DNA from: Cohnella algarum
GTDB lineage: Bacteria; Bacillota; Bacilli; Paenibacillales; Paenibacillaceae
Assembly: GCF_016937515.1 (NCBI RefSeq)
Contig: NZ_JAFHKM010000002.1
Coordinates: 858,501 to 922,500, forward strand
Direction: 5' to 3'
Length of the DNA stretch: 64,000 nt
The notes under the pieces were generated by a model. That model saw nothing but the letters and a program-made list of their open reading frames with translations, did not search any database and was not told where the DNA came from. The translations under genes were made by a program, and so were the position numbers. Position 1 is the first letter of the stretch. Each line of letters starts with the position of its first letter. This document shows positions 9,332 to 18,099 of the stretch, one piece after another.

Positions 9332-9865
9332 TTATATCTTCTCCACCTGAGTATAATCCAGCTCAAGCGGGGTTTCCCGGCCAAACATGTTGACGTGCAC
9401 TTTCAGCTTGCTCTTGTCGTGGAGAATTTCTTCCACCGAGCCGACAAAATTCGCGAAAGGCCCGACCTTGACCCGTACGTTCTCTTTCAATTCGAAATCG
9501 ATGACCGGCTTCGGCTCTTCCATGCCCATGTGCTGCAAAATTTGCTCCGCTTCCTCGGGCAGGAGGGGCGTCGGCTTCGATCCCGAACCGGTAGATCCGA
9601 CAAACCCGGTAACGCCGGGCGTGTTGCGGACCACGTACCAAGAGTCGTCGGTTTGAATCATTTCAACGAGGACGTAGCCGGGATACACCTTGCGCATCAC
9701 CGTCTTCTTCTTGCCGTCCTTGTTGACGATCTCTTCTTCCATCGGCACGAGCACGCGGAAAATTTTGTCCTGCATGCCCATCGACTCCACGCGTCTCTCC
9801 AGGTTGGTTTTCACCTTGTTCTCATACCCGGAGTACGTATGGACAACATACCATCTTTTCTCCAT
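9332..9865 (-). CDS. nusG: Transcription termination/antitermination factor NusG
   Basis: RNA-polymerase-bound elongation factor, 177 residues. The NGN domain starts [19 protein letters not shown] and includes YPGYVLVEM. The C-terminal KOW domain is [22 protein letters not shown] at 9865 with AAGGTGA upstream, 23 bases after the secE stop, so the pair is cotranscribed. The in-frame extension to 9892 overlaps secE and has no family match. Confidence 0.98.
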   Translation of the reverse strand: MEKRWYVVHTYSGYENKVKTNLERRVESMGMQDKIFRVLVPMEEEIVNKDGKKKTVMRKVYPGYVLVEMIQTDDSWYVVRNTPGVTGFVGSTGSGSKPTPLLPEEAEQILQHMGMEEPKPVIDFELKENVRVKVGPFANFVGSVEEILHDKSKLKVHVNMFGRETPLELDYTQVEKI

Positions 9866-9888
9866 CGATGTCACCTTAGGGTCCGGCG

Positions 9889-10098
9889 TCAAATGACGAG
9901 ATCGACGAGCTGCGAAATGATAATATCCAATACCCAGAAGTAGAGAGTCACCAGAACCACGGTCACCATAACGACGATCGTGTAGCTGACGAGTTCCTTA
10001 CGTTTGGGCCAGCGGACTTTTTTCAGTTCACCCCAGGCATCGCCGAAAAACGCAAAAAAGGACCCGAAGCTCTGTTTCATTTTGGCCAGGAAAGTCAC
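9889..10098 (-). CDS. secE: Preprotein translocase subunit SecE
   Basis: Small essential Sec subunit, 69 residues. An amphipathic helix with the conserved WGELKKVRWPKRKELVSYT precedes a single C-terminal membrane helix (about 43-64). The start is assigned to GTG at 10098, which lies seven bases after GGAGG. The TTG at 10104 is too close to that site, and the ATG at 10080 is too far away. Confidence 0.95.
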   Translation of the reverse strand: MTFLAKMKQSFGSFFAFFGDAWGELKKVRWPKRKELVSYTIVVMVTVVLVTLYFWVLDIIISQLVDLVI

Positions 10099-10116
10099 GT
10101 CCAAACCTCCTAGAAC

Positions 10117-10266
10117 TTACCGCGTTTCGCGATGAACGTGATGTTCATTGCAAAACTTGCAGTACTTTTTCAGCTCGATGCGTTCGGAATGCGTCCGCTT
10201 GTTCTTGCTGGTCGTATAATTGCGTTGCTTGCAGTTCGTGCAAGCCATCGTAACCACTACCCGCAT
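10117..10266 (-). CDS. rpmG: 50S ribosomal protein L33 (zinc-type)
   Basis: L33 of 49 residues with two Cys pairs (ACTNC and CKFC), the zinc-binding C+ form. ATG at 10266 ([19 protein letters not shown]) behind GGGAGGTGG. First gene of the rpmG-secE-nusG transcript, 18 bases before secE. Confidence 0.96.
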   Translation of the reverse strand: MRVVVTMACTNCKQRNYTTSKNKRTHSERIELKKYCKFCNEHHVHRETR

Positions 10267-10410
10267 GTGTTCCACCTCCCGGGTTGCCAACCTCATAAAC
10301 ATATTGAATCCGGGCGATCCTCCCGCTTCGCCGCCCTACGACAACGAAACCTGGCGTTTCATCCCGAATCCGGACCTGCGCACAGAACTCCACCTTAAGG
10401 TTACTAAAAT

Positions 10411-10439
10411 ACTTTATCACAGGGCCTATTCGATGTCAA
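10411..10439 (-). promoter_or_regulatory. SigA promoter of rpmG-secE-nusG
   Basis: Minus strand: perfect -35 TTGACA (10439-10434), 17-base spacer, -10 TAAAGT (10416-10411). It lies 145 bases before rpmG in the gap after sigH, and the sigH terminator is upstream of it. The remainder of this 345-base gap holds no other feature I recognise. Confidence 0.75.
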
Positions 10440-10564
10440 CGAAAAGGTTCCGCGCTTTGCTGGCAGCAACGCGACTCCGGCCACAGAGCTCATTACCATT
10501 CTACCAATATTTCGCCCGCTTTAACCGCGTCTCGCGAGAATCGCCGCTCCGCGGCCCGCCGACA

Positions 10565-10600
10565 ATAAAAGCCGCCGGCAGAAAAGCTTCTGCCGACGGC
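10565..10600 (-). terminator. Rho-independent terminator after sigH
   Basis: A stem of about 12 bp with one mismatch (10589-10600 with 10571-10582) followed by TTTTATT on the minus strand, 13 bases past the sigH stop. It separates sigH from the rpmG-secE-nusG unit. Confidence 0.85.
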
Positions 10601-10612
10601 GCTTATGTATGG

Positions 10613-11263
10613 TCAGTTCCCGAAATCCCTCACTTCGAGATATCGCTCCAGCTTGCGCTTCACCCGCTGCAGCGCGTTGTCGATCGACTTGACGTGCCGG
10701 TCGAGATCGACGGCGATTTCCTGGTAGGACCGGCCGTCCAGATAAAGCATGAGCACCTTGCGCTCCAGGTCGCTTAAAATTTCGGACATCTTGTCCTCAA
10801 GCCCGAAAAACTCTTCCTGGTTGATGATGAGCTCCTCGGGATCGCACACTCTCGAGCCGCAGATGACGTCGAGCAGCGTCCGGTCGGAATCCTCGTCGTA
10901 GATCGGTTTGTCCAGGGAAACGTAGGAATTGAGCGGAATATGCTTCTGACGGGTCGCCGTCTTGATCGCCGTAATGATCTGGCGGGTGACGCACAATTCG
11001 GCAAACGCCTTGAAGGACGCCAGCTTGTCGCCTCTGAAATCCCGGATCGACTTGTACAGGCCGATCATGCCCTCCTGTACGATGTCCTCCCGTTCCGCGC
11101 CGATCAAAAAGTAGGAGCGAGCCTTCGCGCGGACAAAATTGCGGTATTTATGGATCAAGTACTCGAGCGCTTCGGAATTTCCTTCATGAACGGCTTCTAC
11201 GATGTCCTCGTCGGCCTTGAAGTCATATTCGTGTGTTGCCAGCTCGTTTACGTCTAAGCTCAC
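10613..11263 (-). CDS. sigH: RNA polymerase sigma-H factor
   Basis: Sigma-70 family factor for the transition to stationary phase, competence and early sporulation; 216 residues. Region 2 contains EALEYLIHKYRNFVRAKARS and DIVQEGMIGLYKSIRDF. Region 4 HTH contains DGRSYQEIAVDLDRHVKSID. Start GTG at 11263 with GGAGGGATGATTC upstream. It has its own SigA-type promoter. The adjoining IS lies just upstream of that promoter and separates sigH from its usual neighbour rae1. Confidence 0.97.
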   Translation of the reverse strand: MSLDVNELATHEYDFKADEDIVEAVHEGNSEALEYLIHKYRNFVRAKARSYFLIGAEREDIVQEGMIGLYKSIRDFRGDKLASFKAFAELCVTRQIITAIKTATRQKHIPLNSYVSLDKPIYDEDSDRTLLDVICGSRVCDPEELIINQEEFFGLEDKMSEILSDLERKVLMLYLDGRSYQEIAVDLDRHVKSIDNALQRVKRKLERYLEVRDFGN

Positions 11264-11324
11264 GAATCATCCCTCCGACCGTCAAGGCGAGTTGATCTAG
11301 CAAGTAAACTACCAATCTTATACC

Positions 11325-11353
11325 AATATACTTGATGAAACCAATAGCGTCAA
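11325..11353 (-). promoter_or_regulatory. SigA-type promoter of sigH
   Basis: Minus strand -35 TTGACG (11353-11348), 17-base spacer, -10 TATATT (11330-11325), giving a leader of about 55 bases. The IS end is at 11370, 16 bases upstream of the -35. The core promoter is therefore intact, but anything further upstream (for example an AbrB or Spo0A site) would have been displaced. Confidence 0.75.
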
Positions 11354-11369
11354 CCGATCAAACCCGATT

Positions 11370-12960
11370 GTCAGTGTCAAGCTAGCGTGGGCAGTCATTT
11401 AAGATGCCTGGAACGCGAACCCCGAAGGAACCTCTTCCTTGTAAGCGCTTTGCTTCGTTCTTTCATCAAACACAAGTGATTTGTCAGAATTTTTTGCCGT
11501 TATCCGCGAAGTGCTTTGAGTGCCATACCCGTTGTGCTGCTTTGCTTCGGTCCTTGCAGCATGCGAATCATTCCAGCGATACAACCCTTGACCGGTTGCG
11601 TCACGTTCTTGAGCAATTGCCGCATGTTTATCGACTGCTGCGGCGTTGCCTGCTTACTCGCTTGTCCTTCAACCGTTCTTACCACCGTGCCCGCTTCTTG
11701 AATCCTCATCATCGTCCTCAGCATCGCCCTGACGCCTCGCTCACTCCAACTGTACCCGCCACGCTTCGTCCGCTTGGCGAATATACGCATCTGCGATTCC
11801 GCGCTTCCCATCGGGCGCATACCGCTTGTGTCGATCCCCTTCGCCTGGAGTGTTTTTCGGTAGTCGTCCAAATGCTTCTCATGCCGCTTTAGAAATCTTT
11901 TATACGGCTTCCAATCCTTCCGGTTCTCTTCCGCTATCTCTTGCTCCGACACGCCTTCCAGGACCGCCATAAGCGCGGCTGCATCCTGTTTGGCCAAAGA
12001 CCGTCTCACGGTCTCCCACACCTGCGGCAAATGACCAACAAAGCGTTTCAAATCACGCGCCACATGAAAGCGGTCCAGCATGTACAGACATTGGTGAAAG
12101 TAGGATGTACATTCCCCGATCCACGCCGCGCCGTCTCCGTTCACCACAAGCCACGTGTTCTCGTCGATTTCGTAACGCTCCACCAGAAAGTCCCCGAACC
12201 CTTCCCAGAAGTCGCCGCCGCTCGTATGCAGGTAATGCTGTTTGTTCTTCAGCTGTACCCGCTTGCCGTTCTTCTCCCAGCCTTCGTGTACGACTGCAAT
12301 TGCGTTCTCCATCCCGCGCTTTTTGCTCCGCTGCAGCTTCGTGTACAGCCCATCCACTTCCACGAACAGCACGCGGGCAGCGCGCCGTTTCACCGCTGGC
12401 ATCGGCTGTTGCGCACGCTCCATCAGTTTTTCCCTGATCGCTTGGTGGCTCAGCACATTGTAGCCCAAAAGCTGCTCCAGCCTCTTTGCGCTGTCCCGGT
12501 ACGACGGTCCTTGGCTTGCGAATGCGATTGCTGTCTCTTCCAAATGCGGACTGACTTTCCCGCGCCCTTCGAATTGCAACAGCTGATCCAGCAGATACAC
12601 GTGTTTGCCGCTTCTACGGTCACAGTACAATCTCCGCTTAAAGCGCACATTCCCGAACACTGTGTTGACGCTTGTTTCACGCTCGTCCTTTACTCGATAA
12701 CGCTCTCGGTCCCGTTGCTCCAGGATCTGCTGATCCAGCGCCTCCAGTACCTGCTTCATCGCACGAGCGAATTCCTCCTGCATTTTCCGGAAAATCCATT
12801 GCTCAATCTCTTTCATCGTCGGCATTGTTGTGGTAAAGTGGCTCACAGGAGCTTCCTCCTTCTTGGTGTGTTGTGCGCAAACATCACTTTACCAAGGGAG
12901 AAGCTCTTTTTCTATATCCGCTTTTTCCAATTCCTACACCCACAGAGATTTTACACTATC
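11370..12960 (-). mobile_element. ISLre2-type insertion sequence with 9-bp target duplication
   Basis: A complete 1591-bp element. The 9-bp direct repeat AACCCGATT occurs immediately outside both ends (11361-11369 and 12961-12969). Inside them imperfect terminal inverted repeats match: left GTCAGTGTCAAG with GTGGG 7 bases further in; right, read inward, GATAGTGTAAAA with GTGGG 7 bases further in. One transposase gene fills it. It lies between rae1 and sigH, which are normally adjacent. The intact duplication suggests a fairly recent insertion. Confidence 0.9.
11500..12846 (-). CDS. ISLre2 family transposase (UPF0236)
   Basis: 448-residue transposase of the ISLre2/UPF0236 family. Signature segments include FVEVDGLYTKLQ (about 160-172), WLVVNGDGAAWIGE (about 230-243) and YMLDRFHVARDLKRFVG (about 255-271). 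The DGD...DRFH pairing is typical of the family; the acidic catalytic residues are presumed to be among these Asp/Glu. Start GTG at 12846 with AAGGAGGAAGC upstream. The frame is intact, so the element may be active. Confidence 0.93.
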   Translation of the reverse strand: MSHFTTTMPTMKEIEQWIFRKMQEEFARAMKQVLEALDQQILEQRDRERYRVKDERETSVNTVFGNVRFKRRLYCDRRSGKHVYLLDQLLQFEGRGKVSPHLEETAIAFASQGPSYRDSAKRLEQLLGYNVLSHQAIREKLMERAQQPMPAVKRRAARVLFVEVDGLYTKLQRSKKRGMENAIAVVHEGWEKNGKRVQLKNKQHYLHTSGGDFWEGFGDFLVERYEIDENTWLVVNGDGAAWIGECTSYFHQCLYMLDRFHVARDLKRFVGHLPQVWETVRRSLAKQDAAALMAVLEGVSEQEIAEENRKDWKPYKRFLKRHEKHLDDYRKTLQAKGIDTSGMRPMGSAESQMRIFAKRTKRGGYSWSERGVRAMLRTMMRIQEAGTVVRTVEGQASKQATPQQSINMRQLLKNVTQPVKGCIAGMIRMLQGPKQSSTTGMALKALRG

Positions 12961-13006
12961 AACCCGATTTGACAAGGGTTCCCGGGTTTCGACACGAATC
13001 CTTTCC

Positions 13007-13555
13007 CTATTCCTCGCCGTCCTCCTCCGAAAACGTTCCCCCCCGCCGCAACCGCTCGAGGCGAAGCTGAACGTCCGGACGGAGCACGCCCGCGAGCGGG
13101 TTCCGCTTCGGCGGAGGCTCGCGGCGGATGGCGGACTCGATCTCCCTGCGCCCTTCTTCGATGGCGAGCCGAAGCTCCCGGGCGGTCACGCGGAACGCCC
13201 CGCGGCCGAAGGCGACGGTCTGCTCCACCTGGTCCGAGGTGGCGACGTACACGTTGCGCCGCACCGACTTCATGTCTCCGACGAGCCGTTCGATGCATTC
13301 GTCCGCCGTTTCCTTCTCCCGGGTGAACAAGACCTGCAGCCGGTGCTGGCGAAAGGCGGCGCCGGCTCCGGGAACCCGGAACGCGTCGAAGACGACCGTA
13401 ATCTTGACCCCGGAATAGCTTTGATATTCCGCCAGCAAATCGAGCAGGCGATCGCGCGCGTCTTCCAGCCGCTCCAGCTTCAGCTTCTCCAGCTCCGGCC
13501 AGGCCCCGATCATATTGTAGCCGTCGACGATCAGAACGTCTTCACGATTGAGCAT
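13007..13555 (-). CDS. rae1: NYN/PIN-type ribosome-associated endoribonuclease Rae1 (YacP)
   Basis: 182-residue NYN-domain nuclease; the B. subtilis homologue enters the ribosomal A site and cleaves certain mRNAs during translation. The motif ILIVDGYNMIGAWPEL-like N-terminus (VLIVDGYNMIGAW, residues 7-19) and ITVVFDAFRVPG and YVATSDQVEQ carry the conserved acidic residues. ATG at 13555 overlaps the end of rlmB by 14 bases, indicating translational coupling. In relatives sigH follows directly; here an IS intervenes. Confidence 0.92.
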   Translation of the reverse strand: MLNREDVLIVDGYNMIGAWPELEKLKLERLEDARDRLLDLLAEYQSYSGVKITVVFDAFRVPGAGAAFRQHRLQVLFTREKETADECIERLVGDMKSVRRNVYVATSDQVEQTVAFGRGAFRVTARELRLAIEEGRREIESAIRREPPPKRNPLAGVLRPDVQLRLERLRRGGTFSEEDGEE

Positions 13556-14591
13556 GCCCGCCCTCCGAAGCTTGAGGGCCGGAATGGCGCTGACGCACCG
13601 CTTCGTACAAAATGACGCCGGCGGCGACGGACGCGTTGAGCGAATTGATCTTTCCGAACATCGGCAAGGAGATCAGGAAATCGCACTTTTCCCGCACGAG
13701 GCGGGATATTCCCTTGCCTTCGTTGCCGATGACGATGGCGAGCGGGCCTTTCAGATTCGCCCGGTACACCTCCTGGGCGGCCGAGACGTCCGTTCCGGCG
13801 ATCCACACGCCGGCTTCCTTCAGCCGGTCGATCGTCTGCGCCAGATTGGCCACCCTCGCCACCGGAACGTGCTCGACCGCCCCGGCCGACGTTTTCGCCA
13901 CGACGGCCGTCAGGCTGGCGCTGCGCCGCTTCGGCACGATGACGCCGTGCGCCCCCGTGCAGTCCGCCGTGCGCAGGATCGAGCCGAGGTTGTGAGGGTC
14001 CTCCACCTCGTCCAGCAGCACGAGCAGCGGCGATTCGCCCCGTTCCGCCGCCAGGGCGAGCATGTCCTCCACGTCGGCGTAGGACATGGCGGCCGCCTGC
14101 GCGACTACCCCCTGGTGCGCCATGTCGGGCGCCAGGCCGTCCAGCTTGCGCTTGTCCGCGAACTGCACGACGACGCCCCTGGCCTTGGCCTCGTCGATAA
14201 TCGGCTGCACCGCATGCCGCTGGGCCTGGTTGGACAGCCATATTTTGTTGAGGGACCGTCCGGCCTTCAGCGCTTCGAGCACGGGATGCTTGCCGGCCAG
14301 ATATTCCCCGGACGCCTCGTCCTCCCGGTCCGCCAAAAGCTCGCGCTCCTCGCCTTCCCTTTCCGCCTGGTATCGTCGCTGCGGCTGGCGGTCCCGCCGG
14401 TCCGCCCGTTCGCGGTCCGGTTGCCCGGCCTGCCCGCGATCGCGCTGCTGCGCGCTTGCGGCCGGACGGCCCCGCTCCGGCCCGCCGGCGAATTCGGCTC
14501 TCCCGCGGTTGTCCCCGGGACGCCCGCCCCCGTTCGGCTTCCGCGAAGCTCCCGGGGCCCCCGGAGATCGCGTGCGGTTGCGATTGTTCAT
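13542..14591 (-). CDS. rlmB: 23S rRNA (guanosine-2'-O)-methyltransferase RlmB, TrmH/SpoU family
   Basis: SpoU-family 2'-O-methyltransferase, 349 residues. An N-terminal tail of about 95 residues is rich in Arg, Gly, Pro and Gln and looks disordered; it is absent from short RlmB proteins. The substrate-binding domain begins EYLAGKHPVLEALKAGRSLNK. The trefoil-knot SAM domain has DEVEDPHNLGSILRTADCTG, LAIVIGNEGKGISRLV and SLPMFGKINSLNASVAAG. The ATG at 14591 overlaps the mrnC stop (TGATG), so the two are coupled. The open frame beyond it is mrnC sequence in another frame. Confidence 0.95.
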   Translation of the reverse strand: MNNRNRTRSPGAPGASRKPNGGGRPGDNRGRAEFAGGPERGRPAASAQQRDRGQAGQPDRERADRRDRQPQRRYQAEREGEERELLADREDEASGEYLAGKHPVLEALKAGRSLNKIWLSNQAQRHAVQPIIDEAKARGVVVQFADKRKLDGLAPDMAHQGVVAQAAAMSYADVEDMLALAAERGESPLLVLLDEVEDPHNLGSILRTADCTGAHGVIVPKRRSASLTAVVAKTSAGAVEHVPVARVANLAQTIDRLKEAGVWIAGTDVSAAQEVYRANLKGPLAIVIGNEGKGISRLVREKCDFLISLPMFGKINSLNASVAAGVILYEAVRQRHSGPQASEGGHAQS

Positions 14592-15052
14592 CAAGTTTTC
14601 ATCCTTTCCTGCACGCTCGTCGTCGGTTCGTCTTCGAACGCCAGATCGATCAACTGCTCCAGCCGCTCGCGGCAGCCTTTGTAGTACAAATAGCCGACCA
14701 GGCACTCCAGCGCGGTGGCGTGCCGGTAATCGTCGGGATCGGCATTGCGCGGGGGCTGCCCGGACTTCGCGTTCCTCCCCCTCCGCACGACGTCCGCCTC
14801 GTCCTCGGTCAGCAGCGGCTGCCAGCGGCGAAGCAGCCTTGCCTGCGCGGCCGCCGACACATGGCGGGTCGCCGCCCGGTGCAGCTCGTGCGGCTTGCGC
14901 GTGACGGCGGCCACCAGGCGCTGGCGGACGTACAGCTCGAATACCGCGTCGCCGATATAGGCGAGCGCGATCGGCGACAGCTGGCCGACCGGCACGTCGC
15001 GCGGAAGCTCGGGGGCGACGACGGCGGCTTCGCGATTCGTCCCCTCCGTCAT
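14591..15052 (-). CDS. mrnC: Mini-ribonuclease 3
   Basis: 153-residue RNase III catalytic domain without a dsRNA-binding domain; matures 23S rRNA ends in Bacillus. Signature [20 protein letters not shown] (about 26-45) contains the catalytic Asp. The second acidic cluster is in [15 protein letters not shown] (about 111-125). ATG at 15052 overlaps the cysS stop by four bases (ATGA). Confidence 0.95.
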   Translation of the reverse strand: MTEGTNREAAVVAPELPRDVPVGQLSPIALAYIGDAVFELYVRQRLVAAVTRKPHELHRAATRHVSAAAQARLLRRWQPLLTEDEADVVRRGRNAKSGQPPRNADPDDYRHATALECLVGYLYYKGCRERLEQLIDLAFEDEPTTSVQERMKT

Positions 15053-16461
15053 TTGCGCTTCCAGCGGATGCCTTGCGGCGTGTCTTCGAGCAGAATGCCT
15101 TCCGCGGCCAGCAGGTCGCGAATTTCGTCGGCGCGCGCGAAGTTGCGCGATTTGCGCGCTTCCGTGCGCTCGGCGATCAGCTTTTCGATCTCCTCGTCCA
15201 GCAGCTCGTCGGCCTTTTCGGGAGGCAGCAGGCCGAGGATGTCGTCAAACTCGCCGAACAGCTGCGCGAACAGCCGCAAGTCGTCGGCGTTCGCCTTCTC
15301 CCGCTGCAGGTAGGCGTTCGCCTCCGTAACGAGCTGGAACCATGCCGTCACCGCGTCGGCCGTGTTGAAGTCGTCGTTCATTTTCGCCTGGAATTGCTCG
15401 GCCAGCTCCACGAGCCGCTTTTGCAGCTGTTCGTCGGCGGGCGCGCCGCTTGCGCTTTTTTCTTCTCCGGAAAGCCGGATTTTGACGTTGTCGCGGGAAG
15501 TCGCGAGCCGGCCGACGCTGTTTTCCGCCTGGCGGATCGTTTCCTCGCTGAAGTTGAGCGGGCTGCGGTAATGTGTCGTAAGCACGACGTAGCGAACGGC
15601 CTGCGGCGTCGTCCGTTTGACCATTTCGCGCGCGTTGATGCCGTTGCCGAGCGATTTCGACATTTTCTCGTTGTTGATGTTGACGAACCCGTTGTGCATC
15701 CAGTAGCGGGCGAGCGGCCGTTCGGTCAGCGCTTCGGATTGCGCGATTTCGCATTCGTGGTGCGGAAACTGCAGATCGTGGCCGCCGCCGTGAATGTCCA
15801 GCGTGTCGCCGGCGAATTTGCGCGCCATCGCGGAGCATTCGATGTGCCAGCCCGGCCGACCTTCGCCCCAGGGACTCGGCCATTTGATTTCGCCGGGCTT
15901 CGCTCCCTTCCACAGGACGAAATCCTGCGGATTTTCCTTGCGGGCGTCCACCTCGACGCGAATGCCGTACTGCAGATCTTCGAGGCGCTTGTGCGAAAGC
16001 TTCCCGTAATCCGGGAATTTCGACGTCCGGTAATAGACGTCTCCGCCGCTTTCATAGGCATAGCCTTTCTCCACGAGCTCTCCGATAAACGCGACGATTT
16101 CCTCCATGTTGTCCGTTACCCGCGGGTTCAGCGTCGCCGGACGGACGCCGAGCGCTTCCCGGTCTTCGTGGTAGCCGGCGATGAACCGCTCCGCGAGCTC
16201 GGGAACCGAGACGCCGAGCTCTTGCGCCTTGCGGATCATTTTATCGTCAACGTCGGTAAAGTTGACGATATAGTTTACGTTATACCCGATCGACTCCAAA
16301 AATCGGCGCACGACGTCGAAAAAAATGACCGGACGCGCGTTGCCGAGGTGAATATAGTCGTAGACGGTCGGCCCGCATACATACATGTTGACTTGTCCGG
16401 GATGAAGCGGCTCGAACTTTTCCTTTTCCCGGGTTAAGCTGTTATAGATCGTCAGGCTCAC
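15049..16461 (-). CDS. cysS: Cysteinyl-tRNA synthetase
   Basis: Class I synthetase, 470 residues from a GTG at 16461 ([19 protein letters not shown]). That GTG has AAAAGGAGCAG about ten bases upstream. HIGH-type motif is [19 protein letters not shown] motif is [12 protein letters not shown]. The zinc ligands include the Cys of YVCGPT and those in GWHIECSAM and [12 protein letters not shown]. In the sequence as given no stop separates it from cysE, so a 768-residue CysE-CysS fusion could in principle be made. A frameshift in cysE is a likelier reading (see cysE). Cys-tRNA supply is controlled by the T-box upstream of cysE. Confidence 0.95.
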   Translation of the reverse strand: MSLTIYNSLTREKEKFEPLHPGQVNMYVCGPTVYDYIHLGNARPVIFFDVVRRFLESIGYNVNYIVNFTDVDDKMIRKAQELGVSVPELAERFIAGYHEDREALGVRPATLNPRVTDNMEEIVAFIGELVEKGYAYESGGDVYYRTSKFPDYGKLSHKRLEDLQYGIRVEVDARKENPQDFVLWKGAKPGEIKWPSPWGEGRPGWHIECSAMARKFAGDTLDIHGGGHDLQFPHHECEIAQSEALTERPLARYWMHNGFVNINNEKMSKSLGNGINAREMVKRTTPQAVRYVVLTTHYRSPLNFSEETIRQAENSVGRLATSRDNVKIRLSGEEKSASGAPADEQLQKRLVELAEQFQAKMNDDFNTADAVTAWFQLVTEANAYLQREKANADDLRLFAQLFGEFDDILGLLPPEKADELLDEEIEKLIAERTEARKSRNFARADEIRDLLAAEGILLEDTPQGIRWKRK

Positions 16462-17355
16462 GTAAGTCTGCTCCTTTTCGGTTGTTAATCTTGCACGCCC
16501 GCCGCGGCGGGCTTTCGTTCCGATCGTTCGTCGGTTTGGCCCCGCCGGCAGGCTTCGCGCCGCTCTCCTGGGAGTCGCGCCTGCGCTCCCCGGGCGCGGG
16601 GCCGTTTCCCTCGGGCTCTCGTCCGTTCTCCACGGGCGCGTTCTCCACGGGCTCGCGACCGTTCTCCACGGGCCCGCCCCTCCGGATTCCCGCTTGCCCT
16701 CCGTCCGCCCGGGCCGCCCTTTCAGCCGTTCGATTTCGGCTCTGAGCTCGTCGATTTCCTTCTGCATCGAGCGGAACGTTTCGACGATCGGGTCGGGAAG
16801 GTTGTTGTGATCCAGCCGGTCCTTGACGCGTTCTCCGTTGCGCTTCACCACCCGGCCCGGAATGCCGACGACGGTGCTGTCGGCCGGCACCGGGCGCAGC
16901 ACGACGGAATTGGCCCCGATGTTGGAGTTGTCTCCGACCGTGAACGATCCGAGCACTTTGGCGCCGGACGCGATGACGACGCGGTTGCCGATCGTCGGGT
17001 GGCGCTTGCCCTTCTCCTTGCCGGTCCCGCCGAGCGTCACGCCCTGGTAAATGACGACCTCGTCGCCGATTTCGCACGTTTCGCCGATCACGACCCCCAT
17101 GCCGTGGTCGATGAAAAGCTTTTTCCCGATTTTGGCGCCGGGGTGAATTTCAATGCCGGTAAAAAAACGGCTGACCTGCGAAATGATCCGGGCGACCGTG
17201 AACCAACGCTTGCGGAAAAACACGTGCGCAATCCGATGCGCCCAAATTGCATGCAGGCCGGAATACGTAAACACGACCTCGAACTTGCTGCGGGCGGCGG
17301 GATCGTTTTCGAAGACCGCCTCGATGTCCGAACGTATCGTACTCCAAAATCCCAT
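16462..17355 (-). CDS. cysE: Serine O-acetyltransferase (open frame runs on into cysS)
   Basis: First step of cysteine synthesis from serine and acetyl-CoA. Residues 1-217 are a full-length CysE: N-terminal helices, then a left-handed beta-helix of hexapeptide repeats with [28 protein letters not shown] and [17 protein letters not shown] at 17355, GGGGAGG 11 bases upstream. After about residue 217 the frame continues without a stop into cysS. Adding one base to the four-base C run at 16677-16680 gives another frame. That frame has a Pro/Glu/Asn tail repeating [19 protein letters not shown], and a stop at 16442, overlapping the cysS start by 20 bases. The tail lies on three DNA copies of CGTTCTCCACGGGC (16624-16674). 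I favour a missing base over a true fusion. Confidence 0.85.
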
Positions 17356-17402
17356 AGCTGACCCAACCTCCCCATCTCAAGGGAACCTGATAATATTCGC
17401 GA

Positions 17403-17590
17403 GCTTCGTTGGATTTTGTCCAATCAAAAGCGGTCATTTCCCGTTTCTCGCCGTCTACGTTGGATTTCATCCCATCAAGCGGCGTCTTTTCAAGAAAATC
17501 GCCCGGAATCGCCGTTTCCCGTTGGTCAAAATCCAATGTAGAAAGTTTTTTTCGCGTTATACGCTCCGCTCGTTGGATAAAATCCAGCGT
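17403..17590. repeat. Dispersed palindromic repeat, copy 1 (TTGGATTTTGTCCAA type)
   Basis: Four near-palindromic units at 17409-17423 (TTGGATTTTGTCCAA), about 17460-17475 (TTGGATTTCATCCCA), 17522-17536 (TTGGTCAAAATCCAA) and 17573-17586 (TTGGATAAAATCCA), separated by 35-45 bases. The first two are in one orientation and the last two inverted. The same array recurs at 61.5 kb and a single unit at 60.03 kb. It lies inside the cysE transcript, between the T-box terminator and the cysE start. Confidence 0.8.
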
Positions 17591-17658
17591 ACCCAGGCCC
17601 CGACCGAACGAAGGCCCGACAAGCGGCAAGGCTCCTCTTCCAAACGGAGAACGCCATA

Positions 17659-18064
17659 TAAAAAGCCTCCGCAGCGCAAGGCTGCAGAGGCGTCGGTTAC
17701 GCGGTTCCACTCTGCTTGGGCTTTCCGGCGGCCGTCCTGCGCGGCGCGAAAAACCCTTCTCGTCGGCTCTTAACGGGCTCCCCCCGGCACCGCTTACCCG
17801 ACCCTATGGGCACAGCCGGCTTGCCCGCTCACGGTTCACGCTGTCGTGTCACTCGCGTCGTTCCGTTATTGGCGTTCATTCCGGCCGAACCGATATCCGT
17901 CGCTCGGCGGCGCGGCTCCCAGGCGCATTTCGGTTTCGTCGGAACGGGGCGCTTCCAGCCTTGGCAGCCCTCTCTGGTCGTTCCTGGCGCGAAACGTACT
18001 CTCCTGTTCGTCGCTGTTCCTGCTATTGTATGGACGCAGCTCGGTCGCCGCTATCGTCTTCGTT
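17659..18064 (-). ncRNA. T-box riboswitch (cysteine specifier) upstream of cysE-cysS
   Basis: Minus-strand leader with the main T-box landmarks in order. The Stem I base is AGCGACGAACAGGAGAGTA. The AG-bulge/distal loop segment is CCAGAGAGGGCTGCCAAGG. A specifier region reads ACCGAAATGCGCCTGG, in which TGC (Cys) is the likely specifier codon. The T-box antiterminator sequence AGAGTGGAACCGCG follows (17713-17700). The terminator hairpin is GCCTCTGCAGC (17691-17681) with GCTGCGGAGGC (17675-17665), then TTTTTAT. Uncharged tRNA-Cys should stabilise the antiterminator and let cysE-cysS be transcribed. The gap from terminator to cysE (about 300 bases) is unusually long because a repeat occupies it. 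Confidence 0.88.
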
Positions 18065-18070
18065 ACCGCA

Positions 18071-18099
18071 AGTATACCCCTTACACCCATTCGTGACAA
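18071..18099 (-). promoter_or_regulatory. SigA promoter of the cysE T-box transcript
   Basis: Minus strand -35 TTGTCA (18099-18094), 17-base spacer, -10 TATACT (18076-18071). Initiation near 18064 places the start just before the T-box Stem I. The segment 18100-18274 between this promoter and gltX is GC-rich with no feature recognised. Confidence 0.72.

Noticed and set aside
11500..12846. IS transposase as a defence or group II intron protein
   Set aside because: The motifs and the exact terminal repeats with a 9-bp duplication identify an ISLre2-type IS.
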